Source of the DNA: Ascidia mentula
Taxonomy: Eukaryota > Chordata > Ascidiacea > Phlebobranchia > Ascidiidae
Direction of reading: 5' to 3'
DNA length: 64,000 bases
Assembly: GCA_947561715.1 (NCBI GenBank)
Contig: OX387203.1
Location: forward strand, 3,472,001-3,536,000
The notes below the pieces were generated by a model, which worked only from the letters and a program-made list of their open reading frames with translations, had not been told where the DNA came from and did no database searches. How positions within the stretch are numbered: the first letter of the stretch is position 1; every line of letters begins with the position of its first letter. Both the position numbers and the translations under genes were made by a program. Positions 37,268 through 49,360 of the stretch are shown in pieces.

Positions 37268-39660
37268 CGGCTTACAGGGAAGAAAAAAAGAATTCCCAAC
37301 TTCGTCCTGACCCGGTCCACTCTCCAATCGCCCTGTGTATTTTTTCGTGGAAACATTGACCTACTTTTCCCGCATACCTTTGTTTTTTGCTCATTGCGCG
37401 TGGTTGGAAATGATTTATTAGTCGAAACTTAGTCGGTTTTGATGAACCAACATGTATGCATTTTACTCATTGGGGGATGCTTTTTTAGATGTGGTTGGTG
37501 ATGTTCAGATTAATGTAAACAACACAATGATACTAATAGTCGTGTAAAAGAACGTCATTTTGGTTCTGCCATGCTTCGGCAAACTTGGTACATCTGTATT
37601 TGACCAAAATGTACATCGAATCTACAACATTAACATTGTAAGCGAATATAATTTTCCTCAGTGATTAAGAAATTACTGCCCACATCGTTGTGTTGTGGAC
37701 GAACAAAACACCCGACTTATTTCTCCCGAAATCGATTTCCTCGATCTTTCGCTTTCACCAAACCATAACGGCCACACCTATGCCGTTAAAACGCTTTGGT
37801 GCCCCATACCTGGGCAACTGCCGTCATGCTAAAGGTTACAGGATCGGGTGGGTCCACTATATTTAGTCTTACTGACGTTGTAGACGATGTTAACTATTTT
37901 GGTTGAGGGTAAAAAGAACTTTTGGATGATTTCAATCAGAACAGCGCACGTAAATAACATCATGCTCCAGTCTGTGGTGGAAATATTACGCAACTATTCA
38001 ATTCACGTGCTTTCACATATACCTTTCTCAATACATGTGCTAACATTAGGCAAACTTTCGTGTACTGCGCATAATACGAAATGTCAATGGTTTACGTACA
38101 TAGTTATGTGATTGCAACCCGGTTGGAATTCTTTAGGCGTCATACAAAACCACAAATTGTCAACGAAGAAATTACTTAGTTACTATGGATATCTCCAAGC
38201 AACAGAATAACTGAATTGTTTGTCCAAAGGGGACGGGCCACAAAGCATGTGAAATCGTTCGATTTGAGTCGATCTCGACAATTGGCCTTTACAATAAACG
38301 AGGATATTGCGACTATATTATAACCACTGACAATGACGTCCTGGTGAATATGTTATTCCCGAAGTAAGAGCGCGTGTATTTCAAGTTCCGGCTAAACCGC
38401 TTGAACGCATGTTCATTGAACCAAAACCTATACCTAACGGTAGTGACATATACAATCTGTTGTTTATCAAAATAAATTGCGAAATGGTATTAGCCGCTCT
38501 ACAAACGTTTGGAAAACCGAACAGTTCACCATGACAGCAGTAGATGTTAACAAATAACAAAGAAGCAAGAATTTAACTTCCTTAGGGGATACCGAACCAA
38601 ACGTTCGTCTAATATAATTTGATGACTTCTTAATTTAATGGACTACGAACTATGGGGATGACGGTGGCCTTTCGTCATCCCAGAAAGCGCGTGTATCAAT
38701 TCGTCAATTCAGACCCCGCAAAATAGTGTTTACGGTAATTCTCGCAACAGACCTTATCGCCGCAACAGTTCACTTCGAACAACCAGATTGGCTGATGTAC
38801 ATCAATAGGATTCATTTTATGTCCTATGATTAGCGATAGGATAACAAATTTATCACTTTTGACTGAATATTATACCCTTTTTCATCCAAAGCACGAATAA
38901 TTGGTTGAGTACTTGTATTTTGGTTGTCTTCTTCTTGTATTACGAAAAACGACACAAAATAGCAAAGTGAAACGACGTAGCGGCTTTGAATTGTGTTTCT
39001 AACCGGTTGTCGCGTCATCGACAGTCTCCGACAGCAAAACCCAACTTGCGGTGTCAAGTGAGCGCAACGCCGGCGAAAGTAAGCCGCGTGTTACGGTCAC
39101 GTGACGTCGGTACAAACTTGTTTTGTTGTGGCGAGACTTGGGGCGTGAGGGGTTCGGCGACAAACCGTGCTCTTTTTACTTCGCGTTCATAAACATAACG
39201 GGTTACAAAAATCGTACTTGCTACGTCACTCTCGAAATACTACATTTGTTGACCGTGACAGATTGGTGGTAACAGAGCAGATTTTTCATGTCAAGGACTT
39301 GTTACTTCATAGAATATATGGCTGAAAAAACATTCTTATTACAAAAATCGCACTTGTTACGTTTCTTTCGGGATACTAAATGTCTTGTTAGTTACTTTAG
39401 ACCATATGGTAAAAAAAACATTCCTTGCTTTCATTAATTTATCGACTGTTGTGAAATCATTGGTGCGAACGAAACATGCAGAGAAAATATCCCGTTGTCA
39501 AAACAATAGCGAAATTTTGGTTTGTTGCATTCAGTGACAAAGAGGGTATAGATATGGAGTACGTTGGATAAATATAAACGATTGAAATATACAGTGCAAT
39601 ACGCGCACGCCAGACTGCCTAATGCAACCTGTTGTGCTGACGAAATGACGCAACAAAGCA
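37268..39660. other. Intergenic region between ZP5 and ZP6
   Basis: It contains the ZP5 copy of the shared upstream block (37760-37855). Otherwise no EGF, ZP or signal-peptide exon signatures were found on either strand. No ZP2-type 3' flank is recognisable past the ZP6 stop, in line with the divergence of ZP6. Confidence 0.5.
37760..37855. repeat. Shared upstream block, ZP5 copy
   Basis: Landmarks taacggccacacctatgccg, gggcaactgccgtcatgct and aaaggtta align with the ZP3 and ZP4 copies. Confidence 0.5.
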
Positions 39661-42600
39661 TCATTTCATCAAACTCATCTCTCCGTAACTCTTGTATTTC
39701 CGCAGGCAGAACGCCACGATAAGCACGACAACCAAGAGGAGTATGAATACTGCAAGGCCAATGAGGACCCAGATGGTGGTCCTGTTCTCCTTAACAATAA
39801 CCTCAGTTTCTTCGTTGGGGCCTGAAATAATGTCGTTGGGACCTGATATGAAAAAATACGATTTTATAAAATAAGAATTTACATTAATGTAAAGAATGTC
39901 AACCGTGCAACAAAACTGGATTTCCTAAAAGTTATGAGCAAGGTTTTTGAAAGAAACAATGCCTTTGTACTTTAAACATGTATAACTTAACAATGGCTTC
40001 GGTTTAAATGAATTTGATCCACTTTTGTTCGTTTGCAGCATTTTGTTTGGACTTTTTTTACTTTAAAAAGTCAACTGTGTTCCATCTTGGTTTATATATG
40101 AATACTGTCACACAATCATTAAATCAAAAATGTTTTTTCATTAAACTTACCATAGCACTTGCCGTTCCTTTTCTCTGTGTTGTCGGCGCAAACACACACT
40201 GGTTTCAAAAACGCGTCAAACCAACAAATGCCGGATCCACAATCTAAGTTGCAATCGTCGTCTGCAAAGCAACAATGGTTGATGTTTACTGAGGTTGATT
40301 GTAGCTTTACGCCACCAGCTAACAACTGGACCTCACACAGAGTAACTTCATCAGTATAAATTCACGGCCTTCGCTTTGCAGGCGGATTGAAAAAAAAACA
40401 CCACGAAAGTTCATATTCCGATGGTGTAAAATTTTCAACTTCATTGTTACTAATATTCAAACTACTTATTTACCGCTATCTCTGGCAATTGAATTTTCGA
40501 CGGAACCGTCAAAATCTTCGCTTTGTCGTTTAACCCGAGCTTCGTACAACGATCGTCGTCTTCTTCCACTGATGGAGCACTGCGGAGATTTTAAACGTTT
40601 TTAAGTAAATGGACGCTATACCGACTTCGATGCGTGCTCAAACCGAGCTAATTTTGTTAATTCAACTTCATGGCAACGTAATGCAACAATTCCATTTGCT
40701 GGTAAAACGCGCACCACTTGATAGTTCCAGAACAGCGCAACAAATTAGAATATAAGGATTTATTTTGTCTTAATGCAGCTAAAACCATAGTTGGACAAGG
40801 GTATAATCATCCTGGGAATGAAGACACTGGCCCATACTGTTGGAAACATTGACACGCCGCGAGCCTTATCTATAATTTGTGATGTCGGTCTGGTCAGCTA
40901 AATATAATCCTGGAAATATACCAAACGCCTCATTTTCTGATGATGGAAAAAGGTTTTAAATAAATAAAACATGTAAATGCTGATGAAAAAAACAATAAAC
41001 AACACCGGATCGGCCACCCTGGTAGGCTGTCGATCGATACCGTATCTATAGTAGCTGAGTAAGGCCATGTGATTGTTTCCAACATTATGGGTCAGTCTGT
41101 TTATTCTCAGAATTATGAGCAGATCCTGTTACTGTTCTAAAGTTATAATCACCGTTTTCAAACAAGAAGCTCCACCCGATTCAAGACACATGTCGTATTG
41201 TACTACCATTGTAGTAACCGAACTGCTTTGGTAGAAGTGGGAGCGAACTTTCATTTCAAACTGACCAGTCAATCCATTGTTATTTACTGTTACTGTATTC
41301 AGGACTTCGGAATTGAGGGCTGTTGAAGAAGCGCGACACCCATTTCTGCAAGCGAAACGCACAGTGAACACCATTGCATAGGTTCTGAATGTTAAGCGGT
41401 AATTCGAACTAATCTGCGCATTGGTATACAAACAACCACCGACCTAGTGTTAGTAGATATAAGAGAAACCATTTATAATGTTATTCTTTTATGTATTTTG
41501 AACAATGAAACCAAAGCTAGTATGCTAGACATATTAGAGCAGACGTTTCGAACAACGCTGTGTTCATCACCAGTGCTAATAGCATTGTTCGTAACATGTG
41601 CTCTATATGTCTAGCATGCTAGCTTTCACTTTCTTGTTCAAATAACTTAACTCCAAGTTTTTTGCACCTATTTTTATGTTTTGCTACCGTGTTAAGTCGG
41701 AGCGGCTCACATGACAAGTGAGCTAACATTGGTGAAAGAGAAGCGTTTGCTTTGATGTTTAGCACTTACGAAACAAGTGTAATTCTCTGAGTGGGATCGG
41801 TCGCTGGGTGACTGAACACATTTTTTCCAATAAGACGAAAGTCTGATGGTAAATTGGCATTTTGGTCCGCAACCTGGTAGAAAATGAAGCAGATGTTTTA
41901 CCTTGCTTAAATTTTTGCATTGAAATATTCATGTGTTTGTCAGGTGATGTCGACCTTAAGTAGATTATCAATGACACCTAACTTTGCGATATGCATCATT
42001 CGATGTCCTGCAATGAGTTGTGGATCCGACTTACCTTTAGGTAGAGTTCAACGTTGGTTTTGATTGGGGCACTCGGTAATGGAATTGTTCGTGAACTGTC
42101 CAAGAACATTTCTAATGTTGGTGTAAAATCCGCCAAAAGGCCGTCAATTGGTCGATTTATGGTGCTGTAACCAAGAAAAGAAATTGGTAATTTGTTTAGC
42201 ATCGTTTGCTGTTATCCCACTGTAAATCAAATCCAAATTGACTCCGCAAAAATCGTTGAAAAGTAAAAAAGAAATTTCCATAACAATGTGTTTGCAAAAC
42301 ATCTATTAGACCTCATTGAAAACGTGCCGTTTACCAGAATGAAACTAACACGTACCAAATCGAAGTTACAGCGACTCGCCAATAAAATAGTGACCTGGAA
42401 TTTAAAAAAACTCTTACTGGAGTACTGATGAGAAATTGGTCGAGACGTTCTGCGACTTTAGGTAGGCGCACGTGACAGTGAAGTTCACGGCGCTATTGAC
42501 ATACCACGGTCCCATGACATTCATCAGAAGAAGCGTACGAGTCAAGTGTGTTGTATTGTCCTGCAAAATACGCACACCATCGTAATTCCCACGCAATCTT

Positions 42601-45600
42601 ATTACAACGTTAGGTTTGGTTTTGTGCGCATTTTGGTATATGATCACTGTTAGAAAACATGTATCCAGTTTGTCGATCGTCGCCCCGGGTCGGTCAAATT
42701 TCCGACAGCGTTTAATTAAAATAGTGACGTACGCCAAAATCGATTACACACATTTTACCAAGTGGTAAAGAATGACACAAAACTGAAGGCATTTCGCCGT
42801 GACATCGTACACAGACAAAGCAAAATCCGTGTAGCCGCAAGCCTTACCGCTGTGGTTGAGTTACACCCGTTGTCGACAAAATTCAGGTAATCTCCCGAAA
42901 CTGTGCCTGCGCAACCGCCCAGCTTGATGTCAGCTGTGTTGATGTTGAGGTTGTGGAAATAGGAAAGCAATACTTGTACCTCGACTCGATTGGAGAAACA
43001 AGTGAAGTTGACTGGGAGCACTGCGGAAGCAAAAAATGAGGGTTTTAAATCACGGAGCTGTGTCAACATTTTCCTAACCACAACGATGAGTCAAGCTGAA
43101 CTTCATTGGTAGTCACTTATCGAAACAACTATGCCACTGAAAGTATACTTTCATTGCCACAGCGTAGGGAAAATATCAATCGGTTTCTACCGCGTAAAAT
43201 GTACGACAATTCGTGCTGTTTTAGTGATTTTGGGTAATTTCAACATAACATCGTATAATACAAAATGTGACACGCAAGCACATAAATACGACATTTTAGC
43301 TTGGACAATAAATTTCATTTATAAAACACAAACAAATACCACACCAGTATGCGGTGCTGTTTGCTGCTCTTTGTGAGTATAAAAAGTAAATAAAATCGCA
43401 CTAACCGCAAACCGATCCATTCATGGTGAATCCGTTCTTTTGCGAAAGATCTGCTGTGTAATCGTAACATTGGCACCAGAACGAGCCGTTGGTGTTGGTA
43501 CAGTTTGAAAGGTTCGAGCAGTTTCCATAGTTGGTCATGCATTCGTTGTAATCTGGTATATTAAAAATCGTATTACAACGAACGGCTAGGTATCATACAA
43601 GAAAATTAATGTATTTGGTTGCAGTATTGTACGTTATGAAGTTTGATGTGCGGCAAAAATGGCTTGGCATACAAATGCACTGAACATACCATCCAGCGAA
43701 ACAAGTGGAAGCGAATCAAGAGTGAGCGATGTAGAATGACTTTGCAGCAAACTTGTAAAATCGTCTGAAGACTCCGTGGTTCCATTAAAGCAAACCGATG
43801 CTATGATTTCTGTGTTGGGGCCAGATGGCAAAGCTGTTTCGAAGGAGATGCTTGCTGATTGGTATACCAGACTGGTGGAATTTTGCAGTTCAATCAAAAT
43901 GTTGGTTATCTAAAAAAAAACGCACACTTATAATTTTGCAATCTTGCAATTTTGCAATTTTTATTTTTATGTGCCACAAACATATTTTCCCAAAGCGCAT
44001 CTTCAGCGTGTATTGTTTTAAAAAGTCTGGTCATGCTTGCTTATTAAAGAAAAACTATATGATTTCAAGTACCGGTCATACAATAAACAAACGGCTTCGA
44101 AGCCAGCTTTGACCAAGCCCACTTTTCCTAGATTAAGTCAAAGCGAGTTACGAAACATGACCCAATAGGTGGGTTCGCTAACCAAAGCCCCCGCGAAAAC
44201 ATTGCTTTTGTACTATTTTACATCTACAATTCATAAGCCCCACATCAGAAAAAAAGTGTCAGTGAACTCAGTTCGGGGTAAGTGTTACATTTGTTTAAAG
44301 ATAACCAGGACAAAAGTGATGCAAAGTCAGTCGATACAGTACGTAAAGTAAAATTTGGTCTTACATAATTATCCACGGCAATAGCTGTCGGAGAGGCCGA
44401 TCCTGACAGAGTGACTACCATTCGGTAACAGTAGTCCTGCACATTGCCTAAAATACAACATAAAAAAGTTAGTAAATGTTTAAACCAATTTGCGCACTTT
44501 GTTGGTTTTGCGAGCCACCGGTGTATACGACCAAGCAAACCCGCCTTTACAATCAATATCGATCATTACTATTTTTATGTCCTTACTGAAAACTGACTGT
44601 GACACTTTGTAATCAACTTTTAATTTCCCTAGATTAGATCCAAAACTTTTGGAACCTACCTGTGCAAGAGGTGCCGTTGCCCGTGAAACCAGCGTTGCAC
44701 GCACAGCTGAAGCTTCCTACTGCGTTAGTACACAATGCATTGGGATCGCATGGTGAAGACAAGCACTCGTCAATATCTGAAATTTAATTTTAGTAAAATA
44801 TGTGTCTGTACACCACAACACAGAAAAGATCCGTGAACAGACGAAAGACTAACCGCCATGCTCTTTGTACGGTTTTATTGCTGTAACAAATGCTGAATTT
44901 TACGCAATATGTTACACCGCCAATAAACGCTCAATTTATAACACAGTCTTAAACTGACAAAAACACCTTTCCTGTTTTTGTCTGTAGATCAAAGATAAAT
45001 CCAACTACATATCTTCATGAAAGTAAGTCGTTTTTGCTTGCATGGTAAAGACAAACCACTTACCGTTACATTGAAAGGGGTTGACAGATGTGTTCACCAC
45101 AAATCCCGAGTTACAGTTGCACGTATATGAACCTATATTGTTAACACACGTTCCTGTCGCTCCTCCGCAATCGTAACCCGTTAACGTACATTCGTCGATA
45201 TCTATAAATAATGGTAGGTTATAATACTTTCCGTGATATAAAAATTGTTATTTATATAATTTTGTTGAGTAGTTCAATTTCAACAACGCCCTATGTAAGC
45301 AAATTTTATGGGCCTTTGGTCATGGCTCTTGGAGCTGGTGAACTGTGTCAGCATTCAAGTAAAATGTGATTCAGCAAATGTCGTTATTGAATTTCAGTAT
45401 CCATAATTTGGAAATTGAACACAAAAAGTAAGAGAACCGAACCTGTACAGCTTGTAAAGCCATTCCCGGTGTAACCGGCGCTGCAAGAACATGTGAAGGT
45501 CCCAGGTAAGTTCGTGCAATCACCGTTTGTTGTGCAATTGTGGGTCCCCAACGTGCATTCGTCGACATCTGCATTAATAAACAAACTATTTGCTTTGATA

Positions 45601-47396
45601 GTTTATTAGGGTTGAACTACAGTATTGTTGTTCTCTTCCAAGTCATCTTAACAATTAAAGCATTGAAAGTTTTGCCCTTTTTAGTGCCTTCTGACGTCAA
45701 TAATAAAACAATTGGCTATGTTAAGTTATCTATGATAAATACTTGAAATGGTTATGTAAAAATATAAATATACAACTTTGAATAAAATTCAACTAATGTA
45801 GGCTAGTATTGCCGAAATACAAATAATTTTTTTTTGGCCCATACTGACTTATTTGGACCCGACGAACCACTGTGTTATACACAATGACAAAGCAACTGCT
45901 TGGGAACCAGTAATGTTTTCAGCTATGTGTAGCGTAAACCATGCAAAGTCGGCAGTTTACCAATGACTTCAGAATTCATTACCTTCGCACACAAGGGGTG
46001 CTGATGTTGACAGAGAATACCCAGTATTGCATGTGCAAATATAGGAACCGATAGTGTTGGTACAATTGTCCGTCTGGGGTCCACAAACGGTGGAATTCCC
46101 AGCACATTCGTCGGTATCTGTAGGGAGTAAAGAATAAACAACCGTAACCACATAAGCTAAACTGAATGTAAGCACATATTAAGTCCTTTTGCATTTTTAA
46201 AAGCGATCGGCATTGCACAGTTATGAAATGTGCAAAACGTTTCCACAAAGTAACAAATGACAGAACGTCTGGCAATAAATTTAGCATCCGTCATATGGGC
46301 TATGTTGTTCATGGGCAAATGAACAAGTTTATTTCATTCAACTGTTGTGTAGAAGAATGAGCATTGCCGTTATATGCAGATCTTCCGCTTACCATTACAG
46401 GCTAATCCGGTGGGCACGATTGCTGTGAATCCGGTGTAAGATGTACTGGTGCTTGCATCTGTGTAACCAGTCGGACAAGCACATTGTATTATGGACTGCT
46501 CAACTTCCGTGCAAGTTGCGGCTGGATCACAAGGTGGAGTGACAAGCCCGCTGCTACTGGCGTACGCACATGCTGTGCTTATGGGAACTGTGCAACAAGA
46601 GACATTTGATTGCTTCTATGTCTACTTTCCTACACAAACTATACTTAGATTTGTAGTGAAGCGCATTGCAAAACTATGCCTTGACTATTGCTTTATGACT
46701 CACCTCTGCAACACTGTGCAATAAGGGACTACACAAACGTCAAGACTTATTAATTAGTTGAGTTTGATATGTTTAAATTACCAATTAAATTTGCTAACGA
46801 AATTATTTAATAAAACGTATTGGAAACTGCTACAACAAAGCAAATTTGTTTCACAATATAAATCTTTTCAATATTATTTCCTAATTAGGACCAAGAATCG
46901 TGTATCTAATGTTAGATAACTAGAAACAATTTTCACCTGGAAAATTGGTGGTAATAGCTAAATTGTTTCTCGCAAAAGTTATGTTGGTGTAAGCTTGAAC
47001 ACCAACGCCGGTGAATGTAAATATCGTTGCGCCGGAAACTGGATCTACAGATGACGATGTTTCGTTGTAAATAGCAATGTCTGCAAACAGAAAACATGTT
47101 TTTATTACTATTGTATCTGCATGCTTAATTTAGATATTAATCGCTGCTCTTCTGTCAGAAAAATAATAACAACAAGAGTTTCACGTATTTCGTTTAAAAC
47201 CAAAATTTGCAGGTTAGCACAAAACAGACAGGTGTTTTGATCAAACGCGATTAAAATTCAAGTCACCAATTGTTGGTGGTGTATTTTACAACAGACAGCA
47301 TAGGCTTTTCAACTTACATGCATTCGGGTCTTGAGCGGAGACAAGATTAAATGTCGTTGCAGCAATAACTGCGCACAACAATACGTTTCGCATCAT
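39661..47396 (-). CDS. ZP6: divergent EGF-SEA-ZP transmembrane egg-coat-like protein (875 aa)
   Basis: Eighteen coding exons: 47318-47396, 46937-47080, 46393-46587, 45983-46117, 45443-45568, 45064-45201, 44660-44776, 44365-44447, 43690-43909, 43406-43552, 42848-43020, 42418-42560, 42035-42164, 41770-41873, 41149-41443, 40474-40579, 40151-40261 and 39661-39842. The sum is 876 codons in frame. Exon order and phases match ZP2, but only four EGF modules precede the SEA-like module instead of five. The ZP-C exon is about 100 bases longer. Marks are signal peptide [59 protein letters not shown], furin site GRRRRSL, helix [20 protein letters not shown] and tail SYGEMSLMK. The ZP-C terminus chosen uses a GTGATT donor because it alone keeps the frame. 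The start could be either of two adjacent Met codons. Confidence 0.88.
41493..41650. mobile_element. Foldback (MITE-like) element in a ZP6 intron
   Basis: Two arms of about 65 bases in inverted orientation (roughly 41493-41559 and 41581-41650) share agctag, atgctagacatat, gagca and ttcgaacaa segments. They flank a loop of about 20 bases. It carries no coding sequence. It is probably a non-autonomous inverted-repeat element. Confidence 0.6.
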
Positions 47397-47681
47397 CACA
47401 GTTTAAGTTCTTGTTAATGTTGTTTTTATTTCTAGTCGGTAATCAGCGCTAAACAAAAATGAAAAACTCATAAGTTTGTTTCCGCCTGCATTCGGTGATT
47501 TGAGATTCTATCCGATTGCATTTACGCACAAACAAAAACATTAGCATAAAACAACAGAAGTAAATTAACACAAAAAAAAACGTTTTATGCTTCAGCTGAA
47601 AAGTCTCATTAACGTTTTTTCGCCATTACTTACTCCAACCGTCTTGAAAACGCTTTCTGGCCATAACGCCCGTACGCTCTC

Positions 47682-47689
47682 ATATATAT
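47682..47689 (-). promoter_or_regulatory. TATA-like box upstream of ZP6
   Basis: TATATATG on the minus strand, about 290 bases before the ZP6 start codon. This is the same distance class as in ZP2-ZP5. There is no perfect CRE palindrome nearby. Confidence 0.4.
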
Positions 47690-48407
47690 GAGGAAAAGAC
47701 AGAATATAAAAGACAAAACACATTCACTTGCGGTTTTGGGACAAGTTTACACCACTTTTGCCCGATCAAGCGCGACCCAGTTCAAGGCCATGATATTGGT
47801 CGTGACAACGCATCAACTCAATCCCCAACAAAAAGCGTGCACATCAATGGCGGCATTGAATTTGAGAGCATTATCGTGTAATCAGAAAGAGAGCCACGCC
47901 TTTACATTCATCTGACGTCTGGAAAATTGTGATTCCTGCACAGGCAAGGTTTTTTGTATTCGTTCACTCTTCTTGTGTGTATTTTCTCTTTTTTATTACT
48001 TGTGTATTTGTGTTGCTCCTTTAATTTCAACGTATGTAAAATAAAAAAAATTTTTAGAATGTGTTGATAGTAAATATGTGGTCCAATCAGAACGGTCAAA
48101 ATAAAATCATTCTTACGTACAACTTGTTTCAATGTTACTGTGTTTCTAAGTTCACAATTTTAAAACTTAAACCAAAGTTAACAATGTGGTAAAGATCAAA
48201 TAAGTGTAGGTTTTTCGTCCATTCGTGAAGCATTTTGCATTCATTTGAGGTTTAATAATTTACGTAAATTGAACACTTTTTTGCACTTTGCGCGAAAGGT
48301 TTTGCTAGGCTACGAATAATATAGGAATATTGAAATCGTGATTCCATGACGCAAGTTGCAGTAGTGCAAGGAGATACAACAGTTTTTGAAAAAGGAAATA
48401 GCTTATC

Positions 48408-48465
48408 CAGCTAGGCTGCAATGCCTGGGCTGCCATGCCTGCAAACCTAATGATCACGATACGTT
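48408..48465. repeat. Dispersed repeat also present at window start
   Basis: The sequence taggctgcaatgcctgggct, and further on cctaatgat, parallels taggctgcaatgcttgcgct followed by cctaatgat at about 147-190. The similarity spans some 45 bases in the same orientation. The family is unknown. Confidence 0.5.
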
Positions 48466-48859
48466 AGCTGTGATCGCCAAGCAAGGACCTGCGCAGTGGG
48501 GCGATCCTGCCTATCATGCCATTGCATGAAGTATTCTGCGTTAATTTTAATTAATTTTTGTTTTGCAATAAACACCGGCTTTGTGTTTTTCCGTAAGCAC
48601 GGCCGTTTTAATCCAAAGATTTTGTTGTCAAGAGTGGTAAAAATTTATGTGCAATCTATACATGATGTATGACAATTGTTATCATTCAAACTTGAAAGCA
48701 TATGTATTGTCTTGGCGTTTGGTTATCTATAATGGCTTCGTCATCAAAACAAAAGAGTGACATGTAAGAATGTCAGTATATACCTCAAATTCGACTGGTG
48801 GATGATGCGGTATGTTTTGGTATTATCGAAATTCTAACCATGAGCACAATGCAGCCAAA

Positions 48860-49291
48860 TTAAACTGAACAAAGATAAAGAAACAATTTTGAATGAGAAA
48901 ACATGTTTTCCTTTTTTCTTCCTTTCGATCGAGGTCGCAATTCCAGCATGTTGAGTGAAATAACACTTTGCGGCTTTGACATTATAAAAACCCTGGAGAA
49001 AAACAAACTTTTTCGTGGTGCGAAATCCGTTCCGTAACGCAGTGAATCCAATGGCTTGTTTTGACTTTGCTCCAACCCTTCGGCTTTTGTGTTATCGATT
49101 AATTTAGTCGCGCCCCTGAAGGGAACGGTTCGCGACTGCAGGATGCTACCGGTTTCCCTATTCTTGTTTCCTATAGCGACCCAGCCCTTTCTATTCAGGT
49201 CGAACTCGCTTTGTTGAACGTCTAAATCCCTTCTTATTCTATTCACATTTACAAGGCGAGGCGTGTTGCAATCGCGGTGCCCCAGCGTCAT
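48860..49291 (-). CDS. Uncertain 143-residue open frame
   Basis: An uninterrupted frame starts MTLGHRDCNTPRLV and has a mixed, protein-like composition in its first 100 residues. It begins about 70 bases from, and divergent to, the start of the secreted-protein gene at 49361. No domain, signal peptide or transmembrane segment is recognised. A possible donor (cagg|gttttt) follows SLFFSR. It may be a real first exon, a single-exon gene or chance. Confidence 0.25.
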   Translation of the reverse strand: MTLGHRDCNTPRLVNVNRIRRDLDVQQSEFDLNRKGWVAIGNKNRETGSILQSRTVPFRGATKLIDNTKAEGLEQSQNKPLDSLRYGTDFAPRKSLFFSRVFIMSKPQSVISLNMLELRPRSKGRKKENMFSHSKLFLYLCSV

Positions 49292-49360
49292 AGGCCTTCA
49301 TGGGCATTTGGGCGAAATCAGTCTTTCATCATATTGCGTGTGAAAACAGGGCGAGTCGAT

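Larger units (their letters stand above)
47690..49360. other. Intergenic region upstream of ZP6
   Basis: It holds a dispersed repeat near 48408-48465 (matching 140-190) and a 143-codon minus-strand frame at 48860-49291 (separate entries). I see nothing else that I can support. Confidence 0.5.
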
